Made by a program: the position numbers and the translations under genes
Shown here: positions 1 through 7,911 of the stretch, piece by piece
How the letters are laid out: every line of letters starts with the position of its first letter
How positions within the stretch are numbered: position 1 is the first letter of the stretch
Notes under the pieces: model-generated
What the model was told of the DNA's origin: nothing
The model's database searches: none
Seen by the model: only the letters and a program-made list of their open reading frames with translations
Source of the DNA: Pukyongiella litopenaei
GTDB taxonomy: Bacteria; Pseudomonadota; Alphaproteobacteria; Rhodobacterales; Rhodobacteraceae
Direction of reading: 5' to 3'
DNA: 64,000 nt
NCBI RefSeq assembly: GCF_003008555.2
Contig: NZ_CP027665.1
Span: forward strand, 1,798,001-1,862,000

Positions 1-389
1 TTGCGCGGGTGTCGCGCGCCGCCGCCAACCAGGTCTGGCGGCGGGAATACGTCTTTGCCGCCCGCGCCGCCGGAATGGGAAGCCTGACCATCACCCGCGA
101 CCACATCCTGCCCAACATCGCGGCGCCCGTGATCGTGCAGGCGACGATCGAATTCGCTGTGGCGATCCTCGTCGAGGCGGCGCTGTCCTATCTCGGTCTC
201 GGCGCGCAGCCGCCCAGCCCGTCCTGGGGGCGGATGCTGGCCGAGGCACAGACGCTGATGTATATCGCGCCGCAACTGGCGGTCTGGCCGGGGCTGTGCA
301 TCGTCGCCGCCGTGCTGGGGTTCGGGCTGCTCGGTGACGGCCTGCGCGACATCACCGACCCGCGCCTGGGCAGGGGGCGGCGGGCATGA
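1..389 (+). CDS. Oligopeptide/dipeptide ABC transporter permease (DppC/OppC type), 3' part only
   Basis: The gene enters from the left edge; the reading frame starts at base 3 and ends with TGA at 387-389. The visible part is the C-terminal half of an inner-membrane permease. It carries the cytoplasmic EAA-type loop (REYVFAARAAGMG ... HILPN) that docks onto the ATPases, followed by two hydrophobic segments and the SYLGLGAQPP motif common in DppC/OppC proteins. The stop overlaps the start of the next gene by four bases (ATGA), so it is translationally coupled to the two ATPases. The substrate cannot be read from the sequence; the binding protein and partner permease must lie upstream, outside the window. 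Confidence 0.9.
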   Translation, partial: ARVSRAAANQVWRREYVFAARAAGMGSLTITRDHILPNIAAPVIVQATIEFAVAILVEAALSYLGLGAQPPSPSWGRMLAEAQTLMYIAPQLAVWPGLCIVAAVLGFGLLGDGLRDITDPRLGRGRRA

Positions 390-1345
390 TCGAGGTCGAG
401 AACCTGTCGGTGCGCTGGCTCGGCGCCGAGGCGATCCGCGACGCGTCGCTGTCCATCGCCGCCGGCGAGCGGCTGGGCGTGGTGGGCGAAAGCGGATCGG
501 GCAAGACCCTGCTGGCCCTGACCCTGATGGGCATGGCCCCCGAGGGCATGGACGTGTCCGGCACGATCCGCGTCGATGGCCACGACATGGCCGCGGCAGG
601 CGACGCGGCGTGGCGCCGGTTGCGCGCGCGCCGGGTGGCGATGATCTTCCAGGAACCCATGGCCGCGCTGAACCCGCTGCGCACCGTGGGCGACACCGTG
701 GCCGAACCCATGCGGCTGCATGACGGCGCAAGCAGGGCGCAGGCCCGGCGGCGGGTGCTGGACCTGTTCGAGGAAACCGGGATCCCCGATCCCGAACGCC
801 GCCTGTCGCAATATCCGCACGAGCTTTCGGGAGGCCAGCGCCAGCGGGTGCTGATCGCGCTGGCGCTGGCCTGCGATCCCGGCCTGCTGATCGCCGATGA
901 ACCCACCACCGCGCTCGATGCCCATGTGGCGCTGCGGATCACCGAATTGCTGGTGCGGCTGGCGCGGGACCGGAACATGGCGCTGATGTTCATCAGCCAC
1001 GACCTCGCGGCGGTCAGCCGCACCACCGAGCGGTTGCTGGTGATGTATTGCGGCGACATCGTCGAGCGCGGGCCGACCGCGCGGGTTCTGCGCGACCCGT
1101 CGCATCCCTATACGCAGGGGCTGACCGCCGCGCGGCCGGCGCTGGCGGCGGCGGGCGGACGGCGGCGGCTGGCGACGATCCGCGGCTCGGTTCCCGCGCT
1201 GGGCGACATGGGCAAGGGCTGCCGGTTCGCCGGGCGCTGCGCGCAGGAACTGGCGGTTTGCGGCGAAACCCGGCCGACCAGCGCCGATACCGGCCCCGGA
1301 GCCAGCGCCGCCTGCCACCTGCTGACGCAGAGGGCAACGACATGA
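386..1345 (+). CDS. ABC transporter ATP-binding protein, DppD/OppD type
   Basis: This 319-residue ATPase should energise the permease encoded just upstream. It shows Walker A GESGSGKT near residue 35, a Q-loop, the signature SGGQRQR near residue 150, Walker B with DEPTTALD, and the H-loop SHDL. The C-terminal extension holds the cysteine cluster GCRFAGRC...C typical of peptide-transporter ATPases. The ATG overlaps the permease stop, and the stop overlaps the next ATG, so the three genes form one tight operon. Peptide or nickel-type substrates are possible; the family alone does not decide. Confidence 0.92.
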   Translation: MIEVENLSVRWLGAEAIRDASLSIAAGERLGVVGESGSGKTLLALTLMGMAPEGMDVSGTIRVDGHDMAAAGDAAWRRLRARRVAMIFQEPMAALNPLRTVGDTVAEPMRLHDGASRAQARRRVLDLFEETGIPDPERRLSQYPHELSGGQRQRVLIALALACDPGLLIADEPTTALDAHVALRITELLVRLARDRNMALMFISHDLAAVSRTTERLLVMYCGDIVERGPTARVLRDPSHPYTQGLTAARPALAAAGGRRRLATIRGSVPALGDMGKGCRFAGRCAQELAVCGETRPTSADTGPGASAACHLLTQRATT

Positions 1346-2121
1346 CCGCGCCCCTGCTGCAGATCGAACACGCCACCCGCCGCTATGCGCTGCCGCGCCG
1401 GTCGTTGTTCCGGCCCGCGCCCGAACTGGTGGCCGTGAACGACCTGTCCCTGACCCTGAACCCCGGCGAGACGCTGGGCATCGTCGGCGAAAGCGGGTCG
1501 GGAAAATCCACGCTGGCGCGGATGGTGATGGGGTTCGAACGCCCCGATGCCGGGCGCGTGCTGTTCAGGGGCCAGGACATCAACGCGCTGGATGCCGCTG
1601 GCCTGCGGGCGCTGCGACAGCAATTCCAGATGGTGTTCCAGGATCCGTTCGGGTCGCTCGACCCGCGCCGGGCGGTGGGCTGGTCGATTGCCGAGCCGCT
1701 GCGGGCACGCGGCCAGCACGACACCGGCGCGGCCGTCGCCGAGGCGCTGCAACAGGTGGGTCTGCACGCCGATCACGCGAACCGGTTCCCGCACGAGTTT
1801 TCGGGCGGCCAGCGCCAGCGCATCGCGATTGCCCGCGCGATCATCACCCGCCCCGCGCTGGTGGTCGCGGACGAGGCGGTATCGGCGCTCGACGTGTCGG
1901 TTCAGGCGCAGATCCTCAACCTGCTGATGGATCTTCAGGATGACCTCGGGCTGGCGATGCTGTTCATCAGCCATGACCTCGCGGTGGTGGCCAGCATCTG
2001 CACCAGCGTGATGGTGATGCGCGGCGGAACGGTGATCGAACACGGTCCGACGGAACAGGTCCTGGACCGGCCCGCGCAGGAGTATACCCGCACCTTGCTG
2101 GACGCGGCGCGGGTCGGTTAG
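1342..2121 (+). CDS. ABC transporter ATP-binding protein, DppF/OppF type
   Basis: Second ATPase of the transporter, 259 residues. Walker A GESGSGKST, signature SGGQRQR, Walker B region DEAVSALD and SHDL are all present. I chose the ATG at 1342 because it overlaps the previous stop (ATGA) and gives the usual N-terminus of the family; the frame is open further upstream, but that stretch is out-of-frame sequence of the neighbouring gene. DppD and DppF-type ATPases normally work as a heterodimer on the permease pair. The protein ends soon after the H-loop, without the long cysteine-rich tail of its partner. Confidence 0.92.
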   Translation: MTAPLLQIEHATRRYALPRRSLFRPAPELVAVNDLSLTLNPGETLGIVGESGSGKSTLARMVMGFERPDAGRVLFRGQDINALDAAGLRALRQQFQMVFQDPFGSLDPRRAVGWSIAEPLRARGQHDTGAAVAEALQQVGLHADHANRFPHEFSGGQRQRIAIARAIITRPALVVADEAVSALDVSVQAQILNLLMDLQDDLGLAMLFISHDLAVVASICTSVMVMRGGTVIEHGPTEQVLDRPAQEYTRTLLDAARVG

Positions 2122-2126
2122 GCCGA

Positions 2127-2168
2127 AATCCGGGATGCGGGGGCCAAAACACCGGTTTTTCCCGGATT
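2127..2168. terminator. Long-loop inverted repeat after the transporter operon
   Basis: A perfect 9-bp inverted repeat (AATCCGGGA at 2127-2135, TCCCGGATT at 2160-2168) begins five bases after the stop of the last ABC gene, with a 24-base loop. No clear T-tract follows, so this may be a weak terminator or an mRNA 3' stabiliser. Confidence 0.35.
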
Positions 2169-2225
2169 CACGTCTTTCCCGAGGCTGCTATGGTTGGGAA
2201 ACCCCTCTTGCCCCAGGCTGACCGC

Positions 2226-3041
2226 ATGACCCGCTTTGTTCATCTCACCGATCTGCATATCTCGCACCCGGATCTCGACGACCCGCATCTGAGCTCGGAC
2301 ACGGCGGCGACGCTGGCCCGCGCGGTGCAGATGATCAACACCATCACCCCGGCGCCGGATTTCGTGGTGCTGTCGGGCGACCTGACGAATTGCGGCGACG
2401 CGGCCAGCTATGGCCTGGTGCGGGATCTGATCGCGCCGCTGCAGATGCCGGTGCTGCACGCGCTGGGAAACCACGACACCCGACCGGGCTATCGCGCCGC
2501 CTTTCCCGAAACCGGTGGCTGCCCCGAGGCGCCGCTGTTTCACCACTCGGTTCAGGGCGCGCTGCATGTGATCGTGCTCGACAGTTCGATCCCCGGCCGG
2601 ATCGCCGGCGGGCTGGACGCGGAACAACTGGCGCTGCTCGACCGGGCGCTGGCCGAACATGCCGATTTGCCGAAACTGCTGGTCTGTCATCACCCGCCGC
2701 ATTTCGATCGTCCCGGCGCGCTCGACTGGGAGAGCCTGAATGCCGGGGACACCGCCGCGCTGGCCAGGATCCTGCGCGGACACCCGATCGCCGGGATGCT
2801 GTCGGGCCATATCCATATCAACCGGGTGCTGCACTGGCAGGGGTTTCCGGTGGTGATCTCGACCGGCCTGCACAACACGCTCGACATTCTCGAACCCGCC
2901 GATCTCGTGATCCTGGAAGGAAGCGGATTTGCGCTGTGCGACCATGGCCCGGCGGGCCTGGACGCGCGTTTCGTCCCGCTGGGCCCGGTTCCGCGCAAGC
3001 TCGGGCGGATCGACGAGGAAATGCTGCGCGGGTTCCGCTAG
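2226..3041 (+). CDS. Calcineurin-like metallophosphoesterase (class III phosphodiesterase type)
   Basis: A 271-residue dimetal phosphoesterase with the full motif set in order: DLHIS near the N-terminus, GDLTN, GNHD, HHPP and GHIH. This pattern matches the cAMP phosphodiesterase CpdA/Icc and glycerophosphodiesterase GpdQ group, so a phosphodiester is the likely substrate. The frame is open from 2190, but the ATG at 2226 gives MTRFVHLTDLHIS, which places the first metal motif at the usual distance from the start. It lies about 100 bases after the peptide transporter genes on the same strand; a functional link is possible but not shown. No signal peptide is seen, so it acts in the cytoplasm. 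Confidence 0.85.
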   Translation: MTRFVHLTDLHISHPDLDDPHLSSDTAATLARAVQMINTITPAPDFVVLSGDLTNCGDAASYGLVRDLIAPLQMPVLHALGNHDTRPGYRAAFPETGGCPEAPLFHHSVQGALHVIVLDSSIPGRIAGGLDAEQLALLDRALAEHADLPKLLVCHHPPHFDRPGALDWESLNAGDTAALARILRGHPIAGMLSGHIHINRVLHWQGFPVVISTGLHNTLDILEPADLVILEGSGFALCDHGPAGLDARFVPLGPVPRKLGRIDEEMLRGFR

Positions 3042-3075
3042 CCATTTGACGGCCGAAGGTGACGTGGCGGCAAAA

Positions 3076-3092
3076 TTGCTGCAATGCAGCAA
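3076..3092. promoter_or_regulatory. PhaR-type operator 1 (CTGC-N3-GCAG)
   Basis: TTGCTGC-AAT-GCAGCAA is a perfect palindrome with 7-base arms, containing CTGC-N3-GCAG. That is the recognition pattern described for the PHA-responsive repressor PhaR of Paracoccus denitrificans (CTGC-N3-4-GCAG). It lies about 80 bases before the phasin start. Confidence 0.75.
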
Positions 3093-3099
3093 AGAAACC

Positions 3100-3128
3100 T
3101 TGCAATGCTGCACACGCAGCATTAGGTC
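3100..3128 (+). promoter_or_regulatory. Candidate sigma-70-type promoter of the phasin gene
   Basis: TTGCAA at 3100-3105 and TAGGTC at 3123-3128 are separated by 17 bases. The -10 match is modest, as is usual in this group. The second PhaR-type operator lies almost exactly in the spacer, which would let a bound repressor block polymerase. Confidence 0.4.
3104..3123. promoter_or_regulatory. PhaR-type operator 2 (CTGC-N4-GCAG)
   Basis: AATGCTGC-ACAC-GCAGCATT is a perfect palindrome with 8-base arms and a 4-base centre, the N4 form of the PhaR pattern. Its dyad centre is 30 bases from that of operator 1, close to three helical turns, so two repressors could bind the same DNA face. Confidence 0.75.
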
Positions 3129-3172
3129 TTGTTTCAAGACAAGAGACACACAGACCTGATGGAGAAAGCGCC

Positions 3173-3523
3173 ATGACCAAGGCAACCGCAAGCAAAGCCC
3201 CCGCCGCCAGCGACGCTCTGAAAGAACAGACCGCCGCGGTTCAGAACTTCTTCGGCAACCTGTTCGAAGCCGGCAAACTGTCGGTCGCAAACACCATCGA
3301 ATTCGACAAGCTGCTGCTGACCCGCCTGGGCGAAGGCGCCAACGAGGCGTTCCAGCACGGCAAGTCGGTGCTCGCCGCCAAGGACATCAAGACCGTGGTC
3401 GAGCTGCAGTCCGCCTATGTGCAGGACCGCATGGAACATGGTGTTGCAACCACCAAGGAGCTGATGGAATTCGCACAGGCAAAAGCCCGCGAAGTCGTCG
3501 AGCCCTTCAAGAAATCGGCCTGA
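3173..3523 (+). CDS. phaP: Phasin (PHA granule-associated protein)
   Basis: A 116-residue protein of the phasin family: an Ala/Lys-rich N-terminus, then amphipathic helices (QNFFGNLFEAGKLSVANTIE, DIKTVVELQSAYVQDRM) and the Lys/Ala C-terminal tail KSA. Phasins coat polyhydroxyalkanoate granules and control their size. The start at 3173 has GGAGA eight bases upstream; the frame is open from 3059, but that would place the promoter and both operators inside the coding region. Two PhaR-type operators precede it and a strong terminator follows, so it looks like a monocistronic, PHA-responsive gene. A phaR gene, often adjacent to phaP, is not in the window. Confidence 0.88.
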   Translation: MTKATASKAPAASDALKEQTAAVQNFFGNLFEAGKLSVANTIEFDKLLLTRLGEGANEAFQHGKSVLAAKDIKTVVELQSAYVQDRMEHGVATTKELMEFAQAKAREVVEPFKKSA

Positions 3524-3602
3524 TCGGCCGAAACCGGACACCACGAGGTCCGAGACCCGGAGGAGCTTCCTCCTCCCAAATTACTCCTTCGGGTACAGAC
3601 GG

Positions 3603-3637
3603 CGCGCCGGTGGTCCTCCCCCACCGGCGCGTTTTTT
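3603..3637 (+). terminator. Rho-independent terminator of the phasin gene
   Basis: An 11-bp GC-rich stem (CGCGCCGGTGG at 3603-3613, CCACCGGCGCG at 3621-3631) with a 7-base loop is followed by six T residues (3632-3637). It is the clearest intrinsic terminator in the window and lies about 80 bases after the phaP stop. Confidence 0.9.
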
Positions 3638-3651
3638 CGTCGTGACCGGGC

Positions 3652-4887
3652 TCAGGCGCCCAGTATCCGTTCCAGCGCAAAGATCAGCCCGCCGATGCAG
3701 CCGCCGAGGATCGCACCGTTGATGCGGATGAATTGCAGGTCCGATCCCACCTCGGCCTCGACCCGGGCGATCAGCAGGTCGGCATCCCAGCTCTTCAGCG
3801 TATCGGCCACATAGCCTCCGATGGTCGAGCGGTGGCTATCCGAGATTTCCCGCACCAGCGCCAGCAGGCGGTCGTTCAGCGCACGGGCGGCGCCGGGATC
3901 GCTGCGCAGCATGTCGGCGACGCTGCCCAGCGCATCGGATACTGCCCCGTGCACGGGGTTTCCGCCCTCCGGGCCACGCATATTCAGCAGGACGCCCAGC
4001 ACCTCGGCACCGGCATTGGTGATCCGGTCGGCCAGCGCATCCAGCGCCCCGTCGTCATCGCCCAGCAGAAACGCCGTCACCGCACCCTTGCGTTCCAGGT
4101 CGACCACGAATTCACGGAACAGCCCCTCGAACTGGGCGCGCGTTTCGGTGTCCGGTTTCGACAGCTCGCCCAGCAGGTTGACGATGGCATCGACGATCAG
4201 GTCCGCCACCTTGTTGTCGACCGGGGCCGCCACCCACCAGCGGCTGTTCTCGCGGACCAGATGGGCGATATGGGCGCGGCTGTCATCGACGTAATCGGCC
4301 ACCTGCGCGATCACCTGGTCGAAACCGCGCCCGCCGGCCCCGCGTTGCAGGATATCGCTCAGCAGCTGCGTGAGTTCCGTATTGTCGCGGCTTTCGCGCA
4401 GCAAGGCCCGCACCAGCTTGCGCACGCCCCGGGCAAACCGTCCCTGCGGACCCTGCGCCGTCACCGCGTCCAGCCCTTCGAGGATCAGCCCGGCGATGTG
4501 GTCCGCGTGATCGCGGTCGGACAGCCAGTCCGCGATCCGCGCCGCCGGGTCGATCCGTTTCACATTCTCGGCGATCTGTTCGGGCACAAGGATGTATTCC
4601 TCGATGAACCGGCCGATATTCTCGGCCGCCTCGTCCTTGCGGTGGCGCAACAGCGCCGTGTGCGGGATCGGAATGCGCAGCGGATGCCGGAAGATTGCCT
4701 CGACCGCGAACCAGTCGGCCAGACCGCCGACCATGCCGGCCTCGGCCACCGCGCGGATGAACAGCACCCACCCCGCCGGGTCGGGAACCGCCAGCGTCGC
4801 CAGGAACACCGCAACCAGCGCCGCCAGGATCCCGGTCGCGGTCCGGCGCAGATGGGTCAGGCGCCGCGGTTCGCCGGTTGCGGCCAT
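3652..4887 (-). CDS. DUF445 family inner-membrane protein
   Basis: This 411-residue protein matches the DUF445 (YjiN-like) family. A hydrophobic segment near the N-terminus (GILAALVAVFLATLAV) and one near the C-terminus (GAILGGCIGGLIFALERIL) flank a large soluble middle rich in charged helices. The motif GGLADWFAVEAIFRHP is typical of the family. I use the ATG at 4887; a GTG at 4905 in the same frame would add six residues. Function is unknown. It lies just downstream of phaZ on the same strand (33-base gap), so it may be read from the PHA operon, though similar genes elsewhere are not tied to PHA. Confidence 0.82.
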   Translation of the reverse strand: MAATGEPRRLTHLRRTATGILAALVAVFLATLAVPDPAGWVLFIRAVAEAGMVGGLADWFAVEAIFRHPLRIPIPHTALLRHRKDEAAENIGRFIEEYILVPEQIAENVKRIDPAARIADWLSDRDHADHIAGLILEGLDAVTAQGPQGRFARGVRKLVRALLRESRDNTELTQLLSDILQRGAGGRGFDQVIAQVADYVDDSRAHIAHLVRENSRWWVAAPVDNKVADLIVDAIVNLLGELSKPDTETRAQFEGLFREFVVDLERKGAVTAFLLGDDDGALDALADRITNAGAEVLGVLLNMRGPEGGNPVHGAVSDALGSVADMLRSDPGAARALNDRLLALVREISDSHRSTIGGYVADTLKSWDADLLIARVEAEVGSDLQFIRINGAILGGCIGGLIFALERILGA

Positions 4888-4920
4888 GGCGGGAAACCTA
4901 GCCACCGGTCACCGCCCGGC

Positions 4921-5730
4921 TCAGGCGACCTGCAGTTCGGTGCGGGACCGGAAATCGCGGATCAGCGCCGCCGTTTCCTCGGGCATGGTAACGATGAAGA
5001 GATGTCCGCATTCGACCTCGACCAGCTCGGCGTTCGGGATCCGATCCGCCAGAATCCTGCCGTTCACCGGCGGCACGATCGGGTCGTCGCTGCCCATCAG
5101 CACCAGCGTCGGCATCGTCAGCGCCGGCAGCCAGAAATAGCTGGTCCAGCCGCTGATCGCCATCAACTGATAGAGATAGCCCAGCGGGCTGGAATGCGAC
5201 ATGGCGTCCATGTGCTCGACCAGAAGCTCGCTGTTTTCGCGCAAGAGCCCGCCATAGATCTCGGGGCCGATCCGGGCCATGAAATCGGGATCCACATAGC
5301 GTTTCGGCGTTGCCATCTTCGACAGCACCTTCATGCTGCCGGGCACCATCACATAGCCGGCGGTGGTCGCCGCCAGCACCAGGCGCCGGGTCCGGTGGGG
5401 ATGGTCATGGGCAAATTGCTGCGCCAGCCCGCCGCCCCAGGACACCCCGAACACGTCGACCGCGCCGATCCCGAGGTGATCGAGCAGGTCGGCCGCCAGC
5501 CGCGTCATATTGACGGCCCGGTAGGGAAAGACCGGCGCCGGTGACTGGCCGACGCCGGGCATGTCGAAGATCACGCAGCGCGTGTTCGGGAACTGCGCCA
5601 TGAAGGCCGTGGCAGTTTCGATATTGGCACCGATTCCGTTGAACAGGAGCATCGCGTTTTCGGCGTTGTCCGGGCCGCTGGTCGCGTAGCGGATCCGGTA
5701 TGCTCCTAGTGTCACGAAATCGGTGTTCAT
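4921..5730 (-). CDS. phaZ: Intracellular PHA depolymerase, alpha/beta hydrolase (Pseudomonas mcl-PHA PhaZ type)
   Basis: A 269-residue alpha/beta hydrolase. The nucleophile elbow GVSWGG holds Ser97, with likely Asp215 or Asp216 (GSDDPIVPP) and His243 (CGHLF) completing the triad. Several blocks recall the medium-chain-length PHA depolymerase of Pseudomonas: FNGIGANIE, FDMPGVGQS, LAQQFAHDHPHR, RLVLAATTAG.VMVPG, PKRYVDP, IYGG and IPNAEL. It would hydrolyse stored PHA inside the cell. The ATG lies three bases after the phaC stop, so the two are translationally linked. A general esterase is the alternative, but the neighbour and the specific blocks favour PhaZ. Confidence 0.8.
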   Translation of the reverse strand: MNTDFVTLGAYRIRYATSGPDNAENAMLLFNGIGANIETATAFMAQFPNTRCVIFDMPGVGQSPAPVFPYRAVNMTRLAADLLDHLGIGAVDVFGVSWGGGLAQQFAHDHPHRTRRLVLAATTAGYVMVPGSMKVLSKMATPKRYVDPDFMARIGPEIYGGLLRENSELLVEHMDAMSHSSPLGYLYQLMAISGWTSYFWLPALTMPTLVLMGSDDPIVPPVNGRILADRIPNAELVEVECGHLFIVTMPEETAALIRDFRSRTELQVA

Positions 5731-5733
5731 ATC

Positions 5734-7401
5734 TCAGTCAGCCTCGGCCATCACATAACTGCCCGGTGCCGCGAGCGTGGGCGGGTTGGCCTTGTTGCCC
5801 AGGCTCCGCGGCGCCTTGATCTGTTTCGGCGACCGGGACTTGAGCCACTCCGCCCAGTAGAGCCACCATGTCCCCTGATGTTCCTCGGCGCCAGCCAGAA
5901 AATCCTCGGGTGTCGTATGGTCACCCTTATTGGTGCGGAACCGGGCCTTCTTGTTTGTCAACGGGTTGATCATCGCCTGGATGTGGCCGGAACTGGACAG
6001 CAGGTATTCGGATTTCCCGCCCAGCAGGTGCACCGAGCGATAGCAGCCTTCCCATGGCGTGATGTGGTCGGTGGTGCCGCCCACGATCAGCGAATCGCAA
6101 TCCACCGCCGCCAGGTCGATCGGCTGGCCCAGCACGGTCAGCGCCCCCTTGCGGGTCGCGGCGTTGGATTCGAGCATGTCGATGAAATCGCCGTGCAGCT
6201 TCGCGCTCATGTTGGTGGTGTCGGCATTCCAGAACAGAATGTCGAAGGCCGGCGGATTGCGGCCCAGCAGATAGTTCGACACCCAATAGGACCAGATCAG
6301 GTCATTGGGCCGCAGCCAGGCAAAGACCCGCGCGAGGTCCTTGCCCTCGAGCACCCCCTTGTGATGCGATGCGAACCGGGCGATCTCGAGCGCCTCGAGC
6401 GATGTCATCAGCCCCATCGTGGTGTCCGCCGCGCCATCGGTATCCAGCACCGTCACCACCAGGCTCAGCGAATGGGCGCGGGCGCAATCCACGGCCTTCC
6501 AATAGCCCAGCAATGCCGCGGTGGTGATGCCGCCGGAACAGGCGCCGACCATGTGCAGCTTGTCGGATTTCGTGATGTCGCAGGCCGCCGCCGACGCCCG
6601 GTCGAGCGCCTCGATATAGCTGTCGAACCCCCAGTCGGCCTGATCCCTGGTCGGGTTGAACCAGCTGACGATGAACACCTGGAACCCCTGTTGCAGCAGA
6701 AACTCGACCACCGAACGTTCCGGCGACAGGTCCCAGACATAGAATTTGTTGATCTGCGGCGGCACGATGAAGATCGGGATCTGATAGACCTGTTCGGTCT
6801 GCGGCTCGTACTGGATCAACTCCAGGTGCGGCTCGGAATAGACCACCTTGCCCGGCGTGGTGCCGAGGTTTTCGCCGACCTTGAACCCGGATTTGTCCAC
6901 CATCGACGGCATGCCGTTGTTATGCGCCATGTCGCCGAGGAAATTCTGCAACCCGTCGCGCAGGTTCTGGCCGCCGGTTTCCAGCGTCGCCTTGAGCGCG
7001 GCGGGATTGCCGCTCAGCGTGTTGGTCGGCGACAGCGAATCGGTCAGCGTCGCCAGCAGGATCTTGGCCCGTTCCTTGTCGCGCGGCGGCAGTTCCATGC
7101 CGTCGACCCAGCTTTGCAGCTCGGCGCACCATTGCAGATACCCGTCGCGCAGGCCGCGGAACATCGGGTTCTGTTCCCAGATCGGATCGCTGAACCGGCG
7201 GTCGTCCGGCTGCGGTTTCGCGCTGCCGCCCAATCCCGCCAGCGCACGCCAGATTTCGAGATTGGCGTTGACCGCGTCCATGAACAGCGTGGCCGGATTG
7301 GACATGGACGTGCGGTAGAAATTCATCAGCGATTCGGTCTGCTCGCGCAGTTTCCGGTCATCCATCATCCGGGCCACGAGCTGGTTCGTATTCGGCATCA
7401 T
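5734..7401 (-). CDS. phaC: PHA synthase, class II-like
   Basis: A 555-residue PHA synthase, which polymerises (R)-3-hydroxyacyl-CoA on the granule surface. The lipase-like box GACSGG carries the catalytic Cys288; Asp445 (TTDHITPW) and His473 (SSGHIQ) complete the triad. Length and many blocks resemble the Pseudomonas class II enzymes rather than PhaC1 of Cupriavidus: APTNTL-like SPTNTLSGNPAA, NNGMPS, VGENLGTTPG.VVY, VPPQINKFYVWDLSPE, RPNDLIW.YWV.NYLLG and FDILFWN.DTT. Start at 7401 (ATG-ATG) follows GGGAGGA. It lies in an operon-like run with an acyl-CoA ligase and MaoC hydratase upstream and phaZ downstream. Confidence 0.88.
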   Translation of the reverse strand: MMPNTNQLVARMMDDRKLREQTESLMNFYRTSMSNPATLFMDAVNANLEIWRALAGLGGSAKPQPDDRRFSDPIWEQNPMFRGLRDGYLQWCAELQSWVDGMELPPRDKERAKILLATLTDSLSPTNTLSGNPAALKATLETGGQNLRDGLQNFLGDMAHNNGMPSMVDKSGFKVGENLGTTPGKVVYSEPHLELIQYEPQTEQVYQIPIFIVPPQINKFYVWDLSPERSVVEFLLQQGFQVFIVSWFNPTRDQADWGFDSYIEALDRASAAACDITKSDKLHMVGACSGGITTAALLGYWKAVDCARAHSLSLVVTVLDTDGAADTTMGLMTSLEALEIARFASHHKGVLEGKDLARVFAWLRPNDLIWSYWVSNYLLGRNPPAFDILFWNADTTNMSAKLHGDFIDMLESNAATRKGALTVLGQPIDLAAVDCDSLIVGGTTDHITPWEGCYRSVHLLGGKSEYLLSSSGHIQAMINPLTNKKARFRTNKGDHTTPEDFLAGAEEHQGTWWLYWAEWLKSRSPKQIKAPRSLGNKANPPTLAAPGSYVMAEAD

Positions 7402-7422
7402 CGTTCGGATCCTCCCTCGGTC

Positions 7423-7890
7423 CTAGCCCATCACAAAGGCGATCTGCTCGGCGATGATCGCCGGCTTGTCCGCGCCATCGATGCGCACCTCGTTGGTCGT
7501 GGTGACGGCGATCTGGCCGGGGCGTTTGACCTCGACCCCGGTGATCGACACCGCAACGCGAACCACCGCACCCACCGGGACCGGCGCCAGAAACCGGACC
7601 TTGTTCATGCCGTAGTTGATGATTTGCCTGGCATCCGGGGGATAGATCCCCAGTTCCAGATGCTTGCCCGCCAACAGCGACAGCACCAGCATACCATGGG
7701 CGATCGTCCCCCCGAACGGGCTATGCGACGCCGCCCGTTCGGGGTCGGTGTGAATCCACTGATGATCGCCGGTGCAGTCGGCAAAGGCGTTGATGCGGTC
7801 CTGATCGATCAGGACCGGCTCGCTTTCGCCGAAATCATGGGCCGTGAGGCCTGCCAGGGTCGCAACGCTGTAGTTCTCGGGCGCGGACAT
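7423..7890 (-). CDS. MaoC family dehydratase (R-specific enoyl-CoA hydratase/NodN-like)
   Basis: A single hot-dog-fold MaoC domain of 155 residues. The hydratase motif is visible as FADCTGDHQWIHTDPERA, with the catalytic Asp and His, followed by PFGGTIAHGMLVLSLL. R-specific hydratases of this fold (PhaJ) turn beta-oxidation enoyl-CoA into (R)-3-hydroxyacyl-CoA, the monomer of PHA synthase; the detailed pattern here is closest to the NodN-type branch, whose substrates are less certain. A strong GGAGGAG site precedes the ATG. It sits 21 bases upstream of phaC and downstream of the acyl-CoA ligase, which supports a monomer-supply role, inferred from context. Confidence 0.82.
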   Translation of the reverse strand: MSAPENYSVATLAGLTAHDFGESEPVLIDQDRINAFADCTGDHQWIHTDPERAASHSPFGGTIAHGMLVLSLLAGKHLELGIYPPDARQIINYGMNKVRFLAPVPVGAVVRVAVSITGVEVKRPGQIAVTTTNEVRIDGADKPAIIAEQIAFVMG

Positions 7891-7911
7891 GGGCTTTCTC
7901 CTCCTATGCGA

